Shown: positions 23,601 to 35,131 of the stretch, piece by piece | How positions within the stretch are numbered: position 1 is the first letter of the stretch | Layout of the letters: each line of letters begins with the position of its first letter | Assembly (NCBI GenBank): GCA_039881145.1 | Contig: JAYKKI010000074.1 | Span: 6,826,001-6,890,000 of the forward strand | DNA length: 64,000 nucleotides | Direction: 5' to 3' | From: Druceiella hillmani | Taxonomy: Eukaryota; Arthropoda; Insecta; Lepidoptera; Hepialidae | The notes under the pieces: generated by a model | What the model was told of the DNA's origin: nothing | The model's database searches: none | The model's input: the letters and a program-made list of their open reading frames with translations, nothing else | Position numbers and translations under genes: made by a program

Positions 23601-24221
23601 ATTTGACGTTCGACTGTTGTCAAGGTAACTATCTTTATCTGAAGATAGTTGCCATGATAGCAGGGGGCCATGATAGCATTTAAATAAACACATACGGAAA
23701 AAGGGAGCTTTAATGTATCTATTTATATTTAATGTTCATTAGGGCTAATGCTAAACGGCCCATGTTAAAAAAATCTAGCGGATGTATTAAGCATTGTTTG
23801 GTATGGTCACGCTTGTATACCTGTATGTATGTTTGAATAGGGAGGCACGTGTCATAGGTATACAAATTTCACGTACCGCATCGTGGTCTCTCAGATCGAA
23901 ACTATCCGAGCCCTTTGCTTATAAGGTAAAGTTTTTTTATCTGAATTTAAGATAATTTATTAATTTTCGATTCTGAAAGATAAGGTTTAAATAAATAGGA
24001 AAAAGAAACATTGCAAGTACGAATTTTAATAACAAATTAACGTTTTTTATTACAGCCTTTTATACAACCAGTTTAGTGGCCTATTGAATAGAAAATTAAA
24101 GACACAATAACTCTTAATTCTTTGGTGAAGTTGGTTTACTGTATTTATAACAGGTGTTTTGTTGATAGTTGATTTTATACTTGGTTACAGATTTCGGAAC
24201 CCCTTCAATCTAAACTGTCAA
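23601..24221. other. AT-rich noncoding stretch
   Basis: Contains a short tandem pair 'ccatgatagca' (23652-23680) and otherwise nothing recognised. Confidence 0.5.
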
Positions 24222-24225
24222 ATAT

Positions 24226-24290
<65 letters not shown>
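24222..24290. repeat. (TA)n microsatellite
   Basis: About 68 bp of alternating AT with one aaa interruption. Confidence 0.97.
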
Positions 24291-24294
<4 letters not shown>

Positions 24295-24339
24295 CATTAT
24301 TTGTGACTATTATATAAAATTCTTTTTACGTCCCACTGT

Positions 24340-24560
24340 ACGATTGTCTAAAATCCTAAATATGTCACGTAAATTGTTAATACGAGTATTTGCGCCTGTC
24401 TGAACGACTGATTCATATGCAAAAATATACATATGCGTACGACACGAACTCTAGCGTCATATTAAGCTGATCCTTAGAGGTTATTTGTAAGCTATGGAAT
24501 AAGGAACCTATTTGGTTTCGTCTGTATCTAAGATCAATGGGCAGAAATAGGAGGGTAAAT
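24340..24560. other. Moderately GC-richer island
   Basis: About 220 bp including 'gattcatatgcaaaaatata', which contains an octamer-like atgcaaa motif, and 'catatgcgtacgacacgaac'. No coding evidence. Weak candidate for a regulatory element. Confidence 0.2.
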
Positions 24561-25319
24561 ATACGTTCTGCTATTTCCTTGCATCATTTCATCCATATTA
24601 AAAATGAAAATGTTCAAATAAGCTAACTTGGATCTTTTGCAATGCACTTTTTTATTAATTTTTAATCAAATGAAATTTATTGGAATATATTTAAACTTCG
24701 TTAATAGATTTCGCAATGGAACTGTCTTTTTAGATTTAGTAAATAGCTTCGTACATTTTTAATCAAATTTGAGCAATTAGATTTCTGGAAATGGCGAGCG
24801 ATTTTCTTCTAATATTGAGAGAAGCTGGTATTATTTTTTGTCTGTCAAATTTTACGATTAATTGAAATAACTCCATCTATTATGATAAAATGCGTATCAG
24901 AGACAAATCAAATGATTGTTCATCAGTGACTACTTGACTCTCGCGAGATTAATGGGTTTAAGAAAAACGGAAATGGTTTTCGTAAAACAAAGTCAAATTT
25001 TGTCCTAACCTTAAAATTATCAACAATAAAGATCATAGTGTTCATATAGTCAAAATAAAATGACAATTCTAGAATTATATAACTTCTAAAACTAATATAT
25101 GAAAAAGCAGTGTAATAAAGTTATGAAATAAAATAATCACAAAGTTACTGTACTCCTAAGGGTTGAAGAAATATTTGCTGAGTATACCAAAGTAAAACTT
25201 TACATTTTTCTCATTATTTCTGCACTTTTATTTTAAAAACTCTCTATTCTTTAAAAAGAGTGTATTTAGACCTTTTCAAATTTTATTTAAAAGATAAGAT
25301 AATACTTATATAAGCACAA
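24561..25319. other. AT-rich noncoding stretch
   Basis: No feature recognised. Confidence 0.55.
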
Positions 25320-25560
25320 GTAGCCATATATGTTGTATGTATTAGTAGCTGTAGAAGCAGTACCTAGATTGTAGTAGGTTTTAGAACTATGCAAAGAAAG
25401 TTAGAATAGAGATTGCATTTACATCTATAAACTGTATAGATGTAAATGCATTCTATTTATATTTTTGAGTTGTAGTAACAGTAGTTGTATTAGTAATTGA
25501 TTTTAGTAGGTTTTAAAACTATGAACATTAAATTGGAATGGAGTAATAAATATATGGATG
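25320..25560 (+). repeat. Imperfect tandem pair with internal hairpin
   Basis: 'gtagtaggttttagaactat' near 25372 recurs as 'ttagtaggttttaaaactat' near 25503, each preceded by runs of 'gtagt/gtagaa' and followed by related AT-rich sequence, suggesting an old duplication of about 130 bp. Between them lies a perfect hairpin: gcatttacatctata (25415-25429), loop aactg, tatagatgtaaatgc (25435-25449). Confidence 0.6.
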
Positions 25561-26094
25561 CGTGCGTATTTTACTTCCACAATCAATCATTATGAAATTG
25601 GAGTAATAATAAATGAAGTAGCAATAACTTGTAGTATTTTAAAATTATTTGGAGTAAGCTTGAATAGAATTATAAAATATATGAATGTAAACGTACTCCA
25701 AGGTGGCATGGGAATTTCAAAATGAAAGACGAAAATGTACATGACATGAGTGATCGGTATAGTAAAATCATATCATTTTAACACTATGTTTAATTTCTGG
25801 TAGAAGTGAAAGTTTTCAACCAAAAAAAAATTAAACAGATTTTAAACGATGAAAATACGAGTACGGTGTACTTTTTCGGTCCAATATCGTTTCCGAACAT
25901 AAATAAATTTGTAAAACACTATACTACTACTAGAATTTTTTTGAATCGATGCCAAATCGACCCCATTTTTTTTCTTTTATATACATGCACACCCACACAC
26001 TAAGATGGGAGCTACATTTCGTTTGACGCCGGCTCCAAAAATCTTCCGCAGTAATTTTGTAACTTGTAGGATATATTTGACAGAATTCATATCA
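25561..26094. other. AT-rich noncoding stretch
   Basis: Includes a chance-like ORF at 25806-26003 (65 codons, no motif) and a short CA run near 25985. Nothing else recognised. Confidence 0.5.
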
Positions 26095-26260
26095 TAATTA
26101 TTTTGGTCATGTGAATCCGATCGGAAATATATGTTGCGGTTAATTACCCGCATTCGAACCAGCGTTCTACTAAAAGCTTTAGAACACAGTTCCCTTGCCC
26201 TACGGCGCGTTTTAACGTAGCACTAGGCGACAGCGGCTTCGAATGCGTTTGTCAAATAAA
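26095..26260 (-). other. Possible second tRNA-derived element
   Basis: On the minus strand 'ggttcgaatgcgggtaatta' (B-box-like, plus coordinates 26142-26161) follows a stem-like segment 'ctaaagcttttag' and a GC-rich block with 'tcgcctagtgctacg', which could be a degraded A-box. It is unlike the SINE family at 6716. An old SINE head or tRNA pseudogene is plausible but unproven. Confidence 0.35.
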
Positions 26261-26294
26261 TTTTTGCGACTTTGACATTAAGAATGTCGTAGTA

Positions 26295-26480
26295 GAAGTC
26301 GTTGCCGTGGTGTGGTGGGTACATCACAATGTAATATACATTGTGATTCGATGGCTTTCGATGGCGCGGCGCACCCCGGGGCCTTCCATTCTAGGCCGCT
26401 CGTCGAGCGGGGCCGGTTGGCTCTAAGAGATTACCCTTGTAGCAATAAATCTATCATATGTATCGGAGCAATAGGTCTGC
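26295..26480 (+). mobile_element. tRNA-derived SINE, copy C (diverged)
   Basis: Aligns in plus orientation to the minus-strand reading of copy A: 'cgttgccgtggtgtggtggg' at the head, 'gcgcggcgcaccccggggcc' before the B-box region, 'cgctcgtcgagcggggccgg' after it, and 'cttgtagcaataaatc' / 'atcatatgtat' in the body. The B-box is ruined (ttccattctag) and the anticodon-arm region has been replaced by an 11-bp perfect inverted repeat (26323-26347). It is the oldest of the three copies. Confidence 0.7.
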
Positions 26481-27334
26481 CGTATCTATATTAAAGCACA
26501 TAAATATATAAATAATAATATAAGTGTTATGAAGTTTTGATTCTAATATTTATATTTGCATTAGATACATAAGAGAGAGGTAGAGTGGAGGATTTAATAG
26601 CCGATTTTAATAGCTTGTAAAGTAAAAAAATATAGATGAAAAACGTGATTCGGAAGGATTATATATCTGGGGTTTGTAATTTTGACAAACTTGTGCAGAC
26701 GCTGAAAACATCCCGCATATTCCATCTCACTGACTTGAAGGATAAGATACTATTGTTTATTTTTACTATTGTTCATCTATTTTACTATTGTTCATTTATT
26801 TAAATTATAACAGCGTTTGTTATCGAATCAGCTAATTCAAGTTTTTAATACATAATGACTTACAACTTGACATCCGTTGAAGTCTCTCGTTTTGCTTTTG
26901 TTTCCAAGATAAACCAAACGCATAGAAAACTATCGACGAAATTAGACGAGACAACTTTTACAGGCGTGTCTTATTTTTAATTATATTATACCTGTCACTT
27001 GGAAATAAATAAGGATGTGATTAGGTTTTTTTTTAAATATGATATACCATCAAACTTGTTTAATCTATGAGTGTCCTTCGGCTTATACTTCTGGTTCATC
27101 ACGAGCTTTTTCCTAGACGGTCTTCCATTCGTTATTAAGCCAAGAACCATGGCCGACCTATATAATTATAAAGTTCAGATGAACTGCTACAGAATTATTA
27201 AACCAACCTAGAATGTAGTTAATATTAAATAAGGCATCTTACAACTAATTGCAAAAATACACATCTTCGCTTTTCAGAAATTACCCGTAAGTTATTAGCC
27301 GCTCGTCATTATTATGATTATTATGCGTATGATC
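26481..27334. other. AT-rich noncoding stretch
   Basis: Contains small local duplications ('ttttactattgttcatctat' near 26760) but no gene or element that I can name. Confidence 0.5.
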
Positions 27335-27480
27335 TACAGGTAGCCAGGATAAAAGTGGTAACCGGTAAAATCAATGTCCTGACGCGGCAGGTGCCAGCTC
27401 TATTTTAATCCCAACAGATGTCTTCTCCTGACTGTGCTGGAAGTAATACTCGCCTCTTATCCTTATGTAACTAATGGAAT
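27335..27480. other. GC-richer island, possible conserved noncoding element
   Basis: About 145 bp including 'gtggtaaccggtaaaatcaa', 'cctgacgcggcaggtgccag' and an E-box (caggtg). No ORF. Confidence 0.27.
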
Positions 27481-28639
27481 CATTGAACTCAAGAACAGGA
27501 TTGAGCGCATCGCTATTTAAACAATTAAACTTTTAACAGCAATGGAATATCGTTGCTATTAGTTATGCATTTAAAACATAGAGTAAATTAATAAAGTTAA
27601 TTTGTTAGCTATATATTGTTTGTTATTCGCAAAATATAACCATTGGTATTGATTCAAATATTATTTTCCTTATGATAAATTATTACTTTTGACACCAAAT
27701 TTTGTTTTAACATTCGAAAACATCGTCATCATTGAAATATTCATAAATTTATTAAATATATTTTACTCCGCTATCAAATATAGTTTGATCATGAGTAGAT
27801 TTAGAAACTGTTTTATTATAATTTTTTTTATAACACAGCAGTCTTTATTTAAATCCGAAAGCTGGATTTTTATTTCAAGTAGTCGTGCGCTAATAATGAG
27901 CTATATGTCTGTTGCTTCTAGTCATTTTGGCAAAGGTTAACAGCTATCGCTTATGCAAAAACTTCTTGATTTTTTTATGAGCTTTTTCGAACCGTAGATC
28001 TCGTTTTTGAGCGAAGTAATTGCTTTCAAGATTAATTTTATTTATACCCTGTCGAACGATACTGACTCGGTTCACTTGTATCCTTTACTCAAATGCTGCG
28101 TTTAAGTCTATTGTCAAGATTACCATTACTATGTTTAAATCTTCTTTGATTATCCTCTTTTAACTGTCTTATACTTTTACTCACAACAACTAAAATAGTA
28201 ATATACCCAAATATTTACAAAAATGTGACCAGTTATATTAATATTTGTATTAGAAAATATTCCTTTGTTTTTAATTTAACAGATTTAGAAATTATTTTCC
28301 CTATTAAAAACAAGAAATAATAACCTCACCTTGTTCCCTTTTAATTTTTATAATTTTTTTCCTTAGCATATTTTTGAAATATCAGGTCAAAGTAGTTCCG
28401 AAGGTAAGTATGTTTGGCTTACAACCGTTACATTTAAAGGCGCGTACTAATATGTTACTAGTGTCTAATTACAGCATGGTTACAAGTAGAGCTTCTAAAT
28501 TTACGGATATATTAATTATGTAAGTAGTAACGAATTTATGGGTTTAAATCACATAAATGTGTAATTGAGTAACTGAGTTCGTATTATTAAAAAAATGCGT
28601 TTGTAGTTTTAAAAAGCAAAACAATAAAAGTCACAAATC
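27481..28639. other. AT-rich noncoding stretch
   Basis: An 83-codon plus ORF at 27689-27940 is Ile/Phe/Ser-rich, as expected of AT-rich random sequence, and shows no motif. Nothing else recognised. Confidence 0.5.
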
Positions 28640-30180
28640 AAAGAAACAAATAATATTTATGAACTTAACAAGACTAAATCGTATTCGGAAAAACAAGCGA
28701 AATATTATAAATTATTTCTACTTTCTTGCTTCTGAAAATGTGATCGAATATATGATAAGGCTTTTAATGTTTTATAGCTAAGGAGCTTCGCACTTTGTTG
28801 CAAAAGTAGCTGGCCGAAGAAAAACCTCACTCAGCTTCAATACTTGTAGGCGGTATAGACACTAAATTATTGCATGCAGCTGTTAGGTAGTATTCACTTT
28901 CGCTGCCAGCCGTACTATCATAAATGCACATTTGGGCTCGAATAATACATTCTAAATCTGTGGTTTTTATAAAAGAACCTTTGTTTTCTGTTATAGCTCT
29001 GTGTGTCTGGTTTTCCAATATTGTGCGATGGTTAACTTCTTGTCCCCATCATCATTACTTGTGGTATAACTTCCATTTGGGGTTGTGGCAGACGTCGTTG
29101 TGAACTCTCTTGTTCTTGCTTAAATTTCAACCTTTATAATAATTGTACAATAAATATGCCGATCTCATCTGACAACGCTTTTACGAATGTTTCCGTAGTT
29201 AGTAGTCATTTTTCAAGACCGTTTTATGGACAAATTTTATCCATGCCTTTTACATTTTTAATAATATATTTATGTAAAAAGACTGACTTTGGAAATCTAC
29301 GTTCATCTCTAAAATACAATCATCAATTTCTTAATTTTCTTCTTCAGCATCAGTATCCTCGTGTTTGGATTTAGATTGCAGAACCGAAGTTTTCTGGGTT
29401 TTTTAGAATACATCAATCACCGCATATTGAATTCCATGGTCATAACACAATTGATGTTTGTCGTCAAAATTCAGCCAGGTCTATAGTGAAAGAAATTAAA
29501 TCGTCGAGATTGAGCACAAACGCACTCAAATATTGTTCTAGCAATTGAGTAGCTAAATCAACTGTCATTGAATCTTTTGTGCTCAATAACCCCAAATGTT
29601 TGTACTTTCTTTCGTCTAAGTCTTTATTGGAAACTTAAAAATCTTCTTTTTCGGATGGCGGTCCATTCGACGAAAGTGGAAGTGAATATTTGATTTTGAA
29701 ATTTCATTTGTTTAAATTTTTTAATTAATTTGTTATCGTTTGATCACTCTATTCTAGAATTATCAGGCTTATGGTTGTAGAAGAGTTTGGTAAATCATAG
29801 CCAGACTGTTTAAACAAGAGTCTTTCGTTTTCAGAAGTGCACAATTTGTTAAATGAAATTGCATTTACCGCTGCCATTCTTGTCACAGAGCCTCCATAGA
29901 TAACATACTTGTATAGAAATCTGTAAGTGTAGTTTTCTTTTTAGAGATTAATTCCTGGTTTTTCTGACTTGTTTCTTTTAATTTTTAGTAGTAGTTGAAA
30001 TAACAGATTTTCGGAGTTTTGCTTTGGCACTTCGCCAGGGTTTTTCAATATTTTTGGCAATGTTTGCATTCGGCACTTTGTCCATTATCTTCCCTTAAGG
30101 AATGTTCCAAAATCGAAGATCATGTGCTTTTGTTTAAAAACTCCTTGCACAGTATTATGGTTTTCTTTGTTGATGACCTG
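28640..30180 (-). pseudogene. hAT-superfamily transposase relic
   Basis: Read on the minus strand this is a broken transposase. Near the N-terminus (30040-30100) is a BED-type zinc-finger remnant with the C-x2-C pair 'AECKHCQ', followed after a frameshift by 'KILKNPGEVPKQ' and a Leu-rich helix. A central block around 29760-29930 reads 'YGGSVTRMAAVNAISF' and then 'GYDLPNSSTT', the residues usual before the catalytic domain of hAT elements. An acidic linker (about 29310-29370, 'HEDTDAEEEN') follows. The C-terminus (28780-28880) holds the hAT dimerisation motif 'NNLVSIPPTSIEAE', then a stop, then 'FSSASYFCNKVRSSL'. At least six stops or shifts break it, and much of the DDE core is missing or unreadable. 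No terminal inverted repeats were found. It is an old, dead DNA transposon. The match is to motif patterns I know, not a database hit. Confidence 0.8.
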
Positions 30181-30630
30181 AAAAAATAATTGTACAAAAA
30201 TTAAGTCCATTGAAAGCTTTAAAAATATTACATTGGTTATATTGAAAGAACCCATATATTAATTATCAAATTTAATGATTCATTAATAAAACAATAGTTC
30301 CTTTTATCGAAATCGACCTTATGATATAGCAATATTTACAACATTTTCAAAATTTACTTAATTCAAAGATTTAAGAAGTATTCCCCATTTCACTTTATTT
30401 TTTCACTAGTGCAGTGAACAAATACAACTTTATGAGTATAAATTTCCTAATTTATTTTTTGATTGGTACTTATAAAATTGCTATATTAAAGTAAACAAGT
30501 TAGTTAAGAGGTTAACAAAAAAGTTTAAATACACGGTTGTGTCCATTTATGTAAAATTTGTGATCCAAACGAAGAGTCGAACAAGTTGTCTATCGATTTC
30601 TAATGTATTTATAATTTCGCGATAATTTAT
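30181..30630. other. AT-rich noncoding stretch
   Basis: Possibly flanking or internal noncoding sequence of the hAT relic. No terminal repeat seen. Confidence 0.5.
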
Positions 30631-30796
30631 TTATCTAATTGATATATATGGCGGACTCATAGCAATTTTCTACATCTAACCATAACAACAGTCCAGCCCC
30701 GTATGACAAACGGCCGGGAAACGAACGCGGGTCCCCGCGGTGCGCCACATCATCAAAGGCTGTATGCTTTGCAGTCAAACCAACACACCACGGCGA

Positions 30797-30797
<1 letters not shown>
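30631..30797 (-). mobile_element. tRNA-derived SINE, copy B
   Basis: Same order as copy A on the minus strand: head near 'cgtcgccgtggtgtgttgg' with A-box (plus 30780-30790), mutated B-box (cgttcgtttcc, around 30717), 'ccggccgtttgtcatacggg' and a tail at 'tatttatcta'. Its head end passes directly into a (TA)n tract at 30798 with no spacer. Confidence 0.8.

Positions 30798-30857
<60 letters not shown>
30798..30857. repeat. (TA)n microsatellite
   Basis: About 60 bp of alternating AT joined to the SINE head. Confidence 0.97.
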
Positions 30858-30860
<3 letters not shown>

Positions 30861-31964
30861 ACGGTAGATAACGGCCAATAACTTTACAATCAGAAATTAC
30901 TACACGCACTAAACCAAAATCATTAAATGGACTAGAGCAGATTGATTGAATCAAAGTGCATTGGATAACTGACGATCGAGCAATGAATAAAACTTTCTTT
31001 TAATTGTTAATACAGTTCTCACTGACTTCCCCAATGTACTTACCCGCACTACATTGCGATTTGCGGGGGTTCCCTTAAGTTAGGTCATCAGATAAAATTT
31101 AACTCTATTCTTTACTTGAAAAGACTAATTCTTGCTCAATATTCGTTAGGTTATGGCGTGAACTATCCGAATCTAAAATAATTCACGGGGTATTACCGCA
31201 ATGCAACTATGTAGTTAGTACAGACAGACAGTGCTGTCAACTATTTTCAAAGATGTTACATTACAACCTATATTAGTACATAATTTTATACGTTTTTGGC
31301 CGGTAATATAGATCGGTATTCGATCGGTACATAATATTTATTGTTTAATTCAAGATACAGACTTCCATAATTATGAAATTTTACCTATGGGTTACTGATT
31401 TATAAAAGTTTAAAATCCGTTCTAAATGGGACACCTAGTTACAAGTTCCTAAAAGTAATAGGCAATTTGGGTTGTTTGCTTACACGACTGTTCACCCGGA
31501 AAATGCGAGTTGACATTCTTTAAAATCGAGTTAAACAAAAAAGGAAAAAATGGTATTTGAATACTTGTTGTAAATGTTCTAAATAACTACTACCAATATC
31601 CTATTCAATTGATTAGCATGAGAGACAAACCATTTAAGTTTAAAAAATTAGAACGATTAGTTAACCACTGCTGGTTGCAAAAAATATTCTCGTATTTTAA
31701 AAGTATTCTTCTAAATGATAGGGTAAAAATTATTTTGAATTATACGGTTGCAAAACACTAGAGAATTATGATGGTAAGCAGCGGATTCAAGTTTGTAATT
31801 TTCTATGAAGTTTGAAAAAAAGTTTTGTAATAAACGTTGATAAACTTAGGCAGATAGAACAAAACATTGCTTTCATAGGAATATCGAGTCTAAAAACAAA
31901 GGTCAACTCGACCGTAAGCAGTTGAATACTCACTTCATACTATTTTCATTCTGACGACAACAGG
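30858..31964. other. Mostly AT-rich noncoding stretch
   Basis: A slightly GC-richer block at about 31020-31220 ('cattgcgatttgcgggggtt', 'ggttatggcgtgaactatcc') has no coding signature. The rest is AT-rich without recognisable features. Confidence 0.5.
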
Positions 31965-32185
31965 AATCTAAGGATCCCTCTACAGTACGACCACAACCAA
32001 TATCCCATTCCCGTCGGTTACCTCGTTAAGTCGGGGACAGATGCGCTGCGCCCCTATCGCAGATGAAATGGAAAGCGCGTGCGATCGGATGCGGGCCGCA
32101 GGTTGCAACGGCGGAAATCTAAGCCAACTGTCATTTTCAACGGAACTAGTTCATGCCTTGTACGGCAATAGACCGTTTATCTATC
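31965..32185. other. CpG-rich island, possible conserved noncoding element
   Basis: About 220 bp: 'tcccgtcggttacctcgtta', 'agatgcgctgcgcccctatc', 'gcgtgcgatcggatgcgggc'. Sharp boundaries, no ORF worth calling. Confidence 0.3.
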
Positions 32186-32422
32186 TTTAGATATCTTACT
32201 AATAATGACCAGGCATAGCATCAAATCGTGGTACGGCTAAGATGCAAAATATGATACGAACGTATTGTTGATGTAGGAATATGTTAGATAAAAAATATGT
32301 TTAACTGTTTTCATCCTCAATATGATAATAGACTAGTAATGAGAATGTTGGAAGCATGTAGTGATGTTTAAAAATATATGTGACTAATAAATAAAAAATG
32401 CAGTGTTGGTCTGTGTTCATTT
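32186..32422. other. AT-rich spacer
   Basis: No feature recognised. Confidence 0.5.
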
Positions 32423-32488
32423 TTGACATGAATACACCTTTAATCCGGTACCCTATCGGGTACCGGATTAAAGGTGTATTCATGTCAA
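32423..32488. repeat. Perfect 66-bp hairpin (31-bp arms, 4-bp loop)
   Basis: Left arm 32423-32453 and right arm 32458-32488 are exact reverse complements over 31 bp, separated by 'tatc'. The arms contain 'ctttaatccggtaccc'. The absence of any mismatch implies a young structure or one kept identical by conversion. A directly repeated 'aagttcaaaaattca' lies just to the right (32487-32522). It may be a tiny fold-back element or a templated inversion duplication. Confidence 0.97.
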
Positions 32489-33534
32489 GTTCAAAAATTC
32501 ATATAGCAAGTTCAAAAATTCAAACGTCGTAAAATTGCTAGTAATATATTTAGGAAAATTTTAAATTTTATTACTGTTTCATTCGCGTTATTTTGATGTG
32601 ATTACTAGAGTAGATGGAGTAGTAACGAAAGTTCGATATGCAACTTTCCCAGTCCCCCGTGACTCATGCGACTCGCTGATTGTGCAAGTTGAATGTGCAA
32701 GCTTCGTCAATAGTGCACTCTCATAGCGTGAAAATGTAAAAGTCGACCATACCAAATTGATAGAAATTGACGCAAAATTGTAAAATATGATATACAATTT
32801 GATAATAAACATAATGTTTTATTCTTATATGACGTTTTAGGTTTTATAAACACATAACATTTCTTGATATCCCGTTATATGCAATAAACAAATAAATAAA
32901 TTTTGAGAAAAAGTACTTGACCTGCTAGTCCAGGTATTGATGAAGCCAAAAATGTGTCACTTCTGTTTACTGAAAGATTTAGAATTTACAGAGACTGAAA
33001 ATGAAAGTGTCGTCTCAAGTTCCTTAGTTAAAACTCGAATAATAAATCGTGCACTCTTTATTTTTTCTCCACTAAAATAAGCCTAGTGAAAGAAGGTCTA
33101 AAATGTTAACTAAAAAGCTTAGGAGTTGTATTTTGCACGAGTAAGTTCTATTTGATATATCTTCGAAATAAAAAAGATTCAGAGTGCATTGAAAAAATAA
33201 AAATCGCCTTAGAAAAGAGTTTTTCGCAAATAACCCTAAAACAGTTAAAAATATAAAAAATAAATATAGTCATGGAACAAATTTTCTAACGCACATTTTT
33301 TTAGGATATCTTTGGAGAAAATATAGTGAAATACTCAAGTCTATAATATATATATGTTTATCTCCTTTTACTTGCTACAGGCGTAGACACAAGATAATTT
33401 TAGTCTCAGTACAATTTTATAAATCTAGATGGAGATGTTATAGAAACATTTATTTTAGTGAATTTTGTAAAAAATACAATGGAAAGAAAAGAATTGTTTC
33501 GTTGTCAATTAGGAAAATTTAAGTATAGAATATA
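32489..33534. other. AT-rich noncoding stretch
   Basis: A minus ORF at 32588-32812 (74 codons) has no motif. No other feature recognised. Confidence 0.5.
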
Positions 33535-33645
33535 TTTGGCGTTAATTTTGTAGAAATTCAATATCGCTTAATTTTTATTCACAACTAAATGAAACTACGT
33601 GATGTAGTATCATGTCTATTTTATTTACATCACGTAGTTTAATTT
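33535..33645. repeat. Fold-back repeat family F3, copy 2
   Basis: Begins 'ttggcgttaattttgtagaa', the inverse of the terminus of copies 1 and 3. It is followed by 'acaactaaatgaaactacgt' and a perfect 15-bp inverted repeat, aaactacgtgatgta (33592-33606) / tacatcacgtagttt (33626-33640). The middle part of the family is missing, leaving two facing ends. Confidence 0.75.
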
Positions 33646-34051
33646 ATTTTTTAATAAAATTAAATGATAATTTAATTTAAGTAAATTAAGTAAATTGAAA
33701 AGAAAATAATTCTGGTGTCATAATAAAGATTTCCCGAAAAATACCTTCAGAAAACTGGTTTACGACGTTTTAAAATTATTTTTGATTCCATGAAAATTTG
33801 CATTTTTTATTAATATTTCAAAAAAGCACTGAATTTAATGCTGAGAGAAGAAATATGTTTTGATATACACTTAGGAAAGATTCAAAAGTCATTTGGCGTT
33901 ACATCAAAATAAACGTATTTCCTAGTCCAGCAATTATTTTCTCTATGTTTATACACATTTAAAAATAAAAAAGAGACAAATATTTATAAAGAAACGATAT
34001 TAATTCCTATCGACAATAAAAGCGAAGTCGGAAACACATTGAAATAGGTTT
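33646..34051. other. AT-rich noncoding stretch
   Basis: No feature recognised. Confidence 0.5.
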
Positions 34052-34144
34052 CTTCCCATATCTGAATTTCTATACCATAGAAACATTATTATTAGAGTAA
34101 CTAATAGTAATACTTCTATGATATAGAAATTCAGACCTGGGAAG
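34052..34144. other. 93-nt imperfect hairpin (31-bp arms)
   Basis: Arms at 34052-34082 and 34114-34144 pair over 31 bp with about three mismatches ('tctgaatttctata' / 'tatagaaattcaga' core), closing a loop of about 30 nt. The size and near-complete pairing resemble a small RNA precursor or a short fold-back transposon. No known microRNA seed is recognised. Confidence 0.85.
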
Positions 34145-34982
34145 TTATTAGTTATTAGAGTAACACAAATTAGCTGAAGCAGCTGTATCAAAGTAAAGTG
34201 TAGAGGAATTTTCGCGACAATGAAATGTACACAACCATTGAAGTTAGTTCTTATAGATTGTTCGTTATATGCTTGTTTACGTTACAACATTGAACCGTAC
34301 AGAACAAATTACTAAATCGTTTAAAATACCGTTGTGATATTAATCGAAATCATTATTACATGAAAAAAGCGATTAAAGCAAAATACAATTTTTGTCTCTT
34401 TTTTTCGAGTAAAACATCCCTCACTTACAACAGTTAGCCACATTAAATATAGACAACACTTCATACGTATATGACACTTCTCGACTGTCTTGAATTGAAA
34501 CGGCATTTCCGTTTCAATTCATCAAAGAACGCAAGAAATACCACATATTTGCTTATTTATTTGATTTACACGTCCATATAAATTACTTGACATCAATCTC
34601 TTTAGGACAAAAGGCATGTTTGTATGCGCAAAAATGTCTCTTAAACATTCTCTATTATAGGCTTCTATCGTTTTTCTTTATCTGATGCTCATATTGATTT
34701 TACTCGACCGAAACATTACTTCAAATATTTCTTAATTATTGTTTACCCTACCATACATAATCCTAATTTTATACTTTGCTCTAAAGTCTTTTCACTTTCG
34801 TTTTCCGCGGGGTACCCCCCCGCACTTAATTTACATTTATTTATGCTTAAGCACCCGTATGCAACAGGTTCCCGATAAATATCACACGTTTTCTAACGAA
34901 TGTAAGACGTTAAAAATGATGAAACTTTACTTTTTTTATGATAAGTCTTAATAGTAAAACAGTAGAGGAATTTTAAAAGAAT
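34145..34982. other. AT-rich noncoding stretch with one short hairpin
   Basis: At 34491-34521 a perfect 13-bp inverted repeat, tgaattgaaacgg / ccgtttcaattca, closes a 5-base loop. ORFs on either strand (34321-34506, 34739-34951) have no motif. Nothing else recognised. Confidence 0.55.
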
Positions 34983-35131
34983 CTGCTAATATCCCACCTG
35001 AAGATGTTGTAATACAACGAAACCTAGGTCGTAGTAAAGAACTTAAAGAAAGTAGAAATAATACTACATCACGTAGTTTCATTTAATTGTGAATAATGAA
35101 TTTCTACAAAATTAACGCCAAATATATTCAA
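34983..35131 (+). repeat. Fold-back repeat family F3, copy 3 (most complete)
   Basis: Runs from 'aatatcccacctgaagatg' through 'gttgtaatacaac' (short palindrome), 'cctaggtcgtagtaaagaac' and 'gtagaaataatactacatca' to 'aaaattaacgccaaatatat'. It is the only copy without an opposing arm and gives the likely family order. It has no coding potential and the class is unknown. Confidence 0.75.

Noticed and set aside
23315..23693. 91-codon plus and 102-codon minus ORFs over the CpG island
   Set aside because: Mutually overlapping frames in CpG-dense DNA with no family resemblance. Kept only as an island of unknown role.
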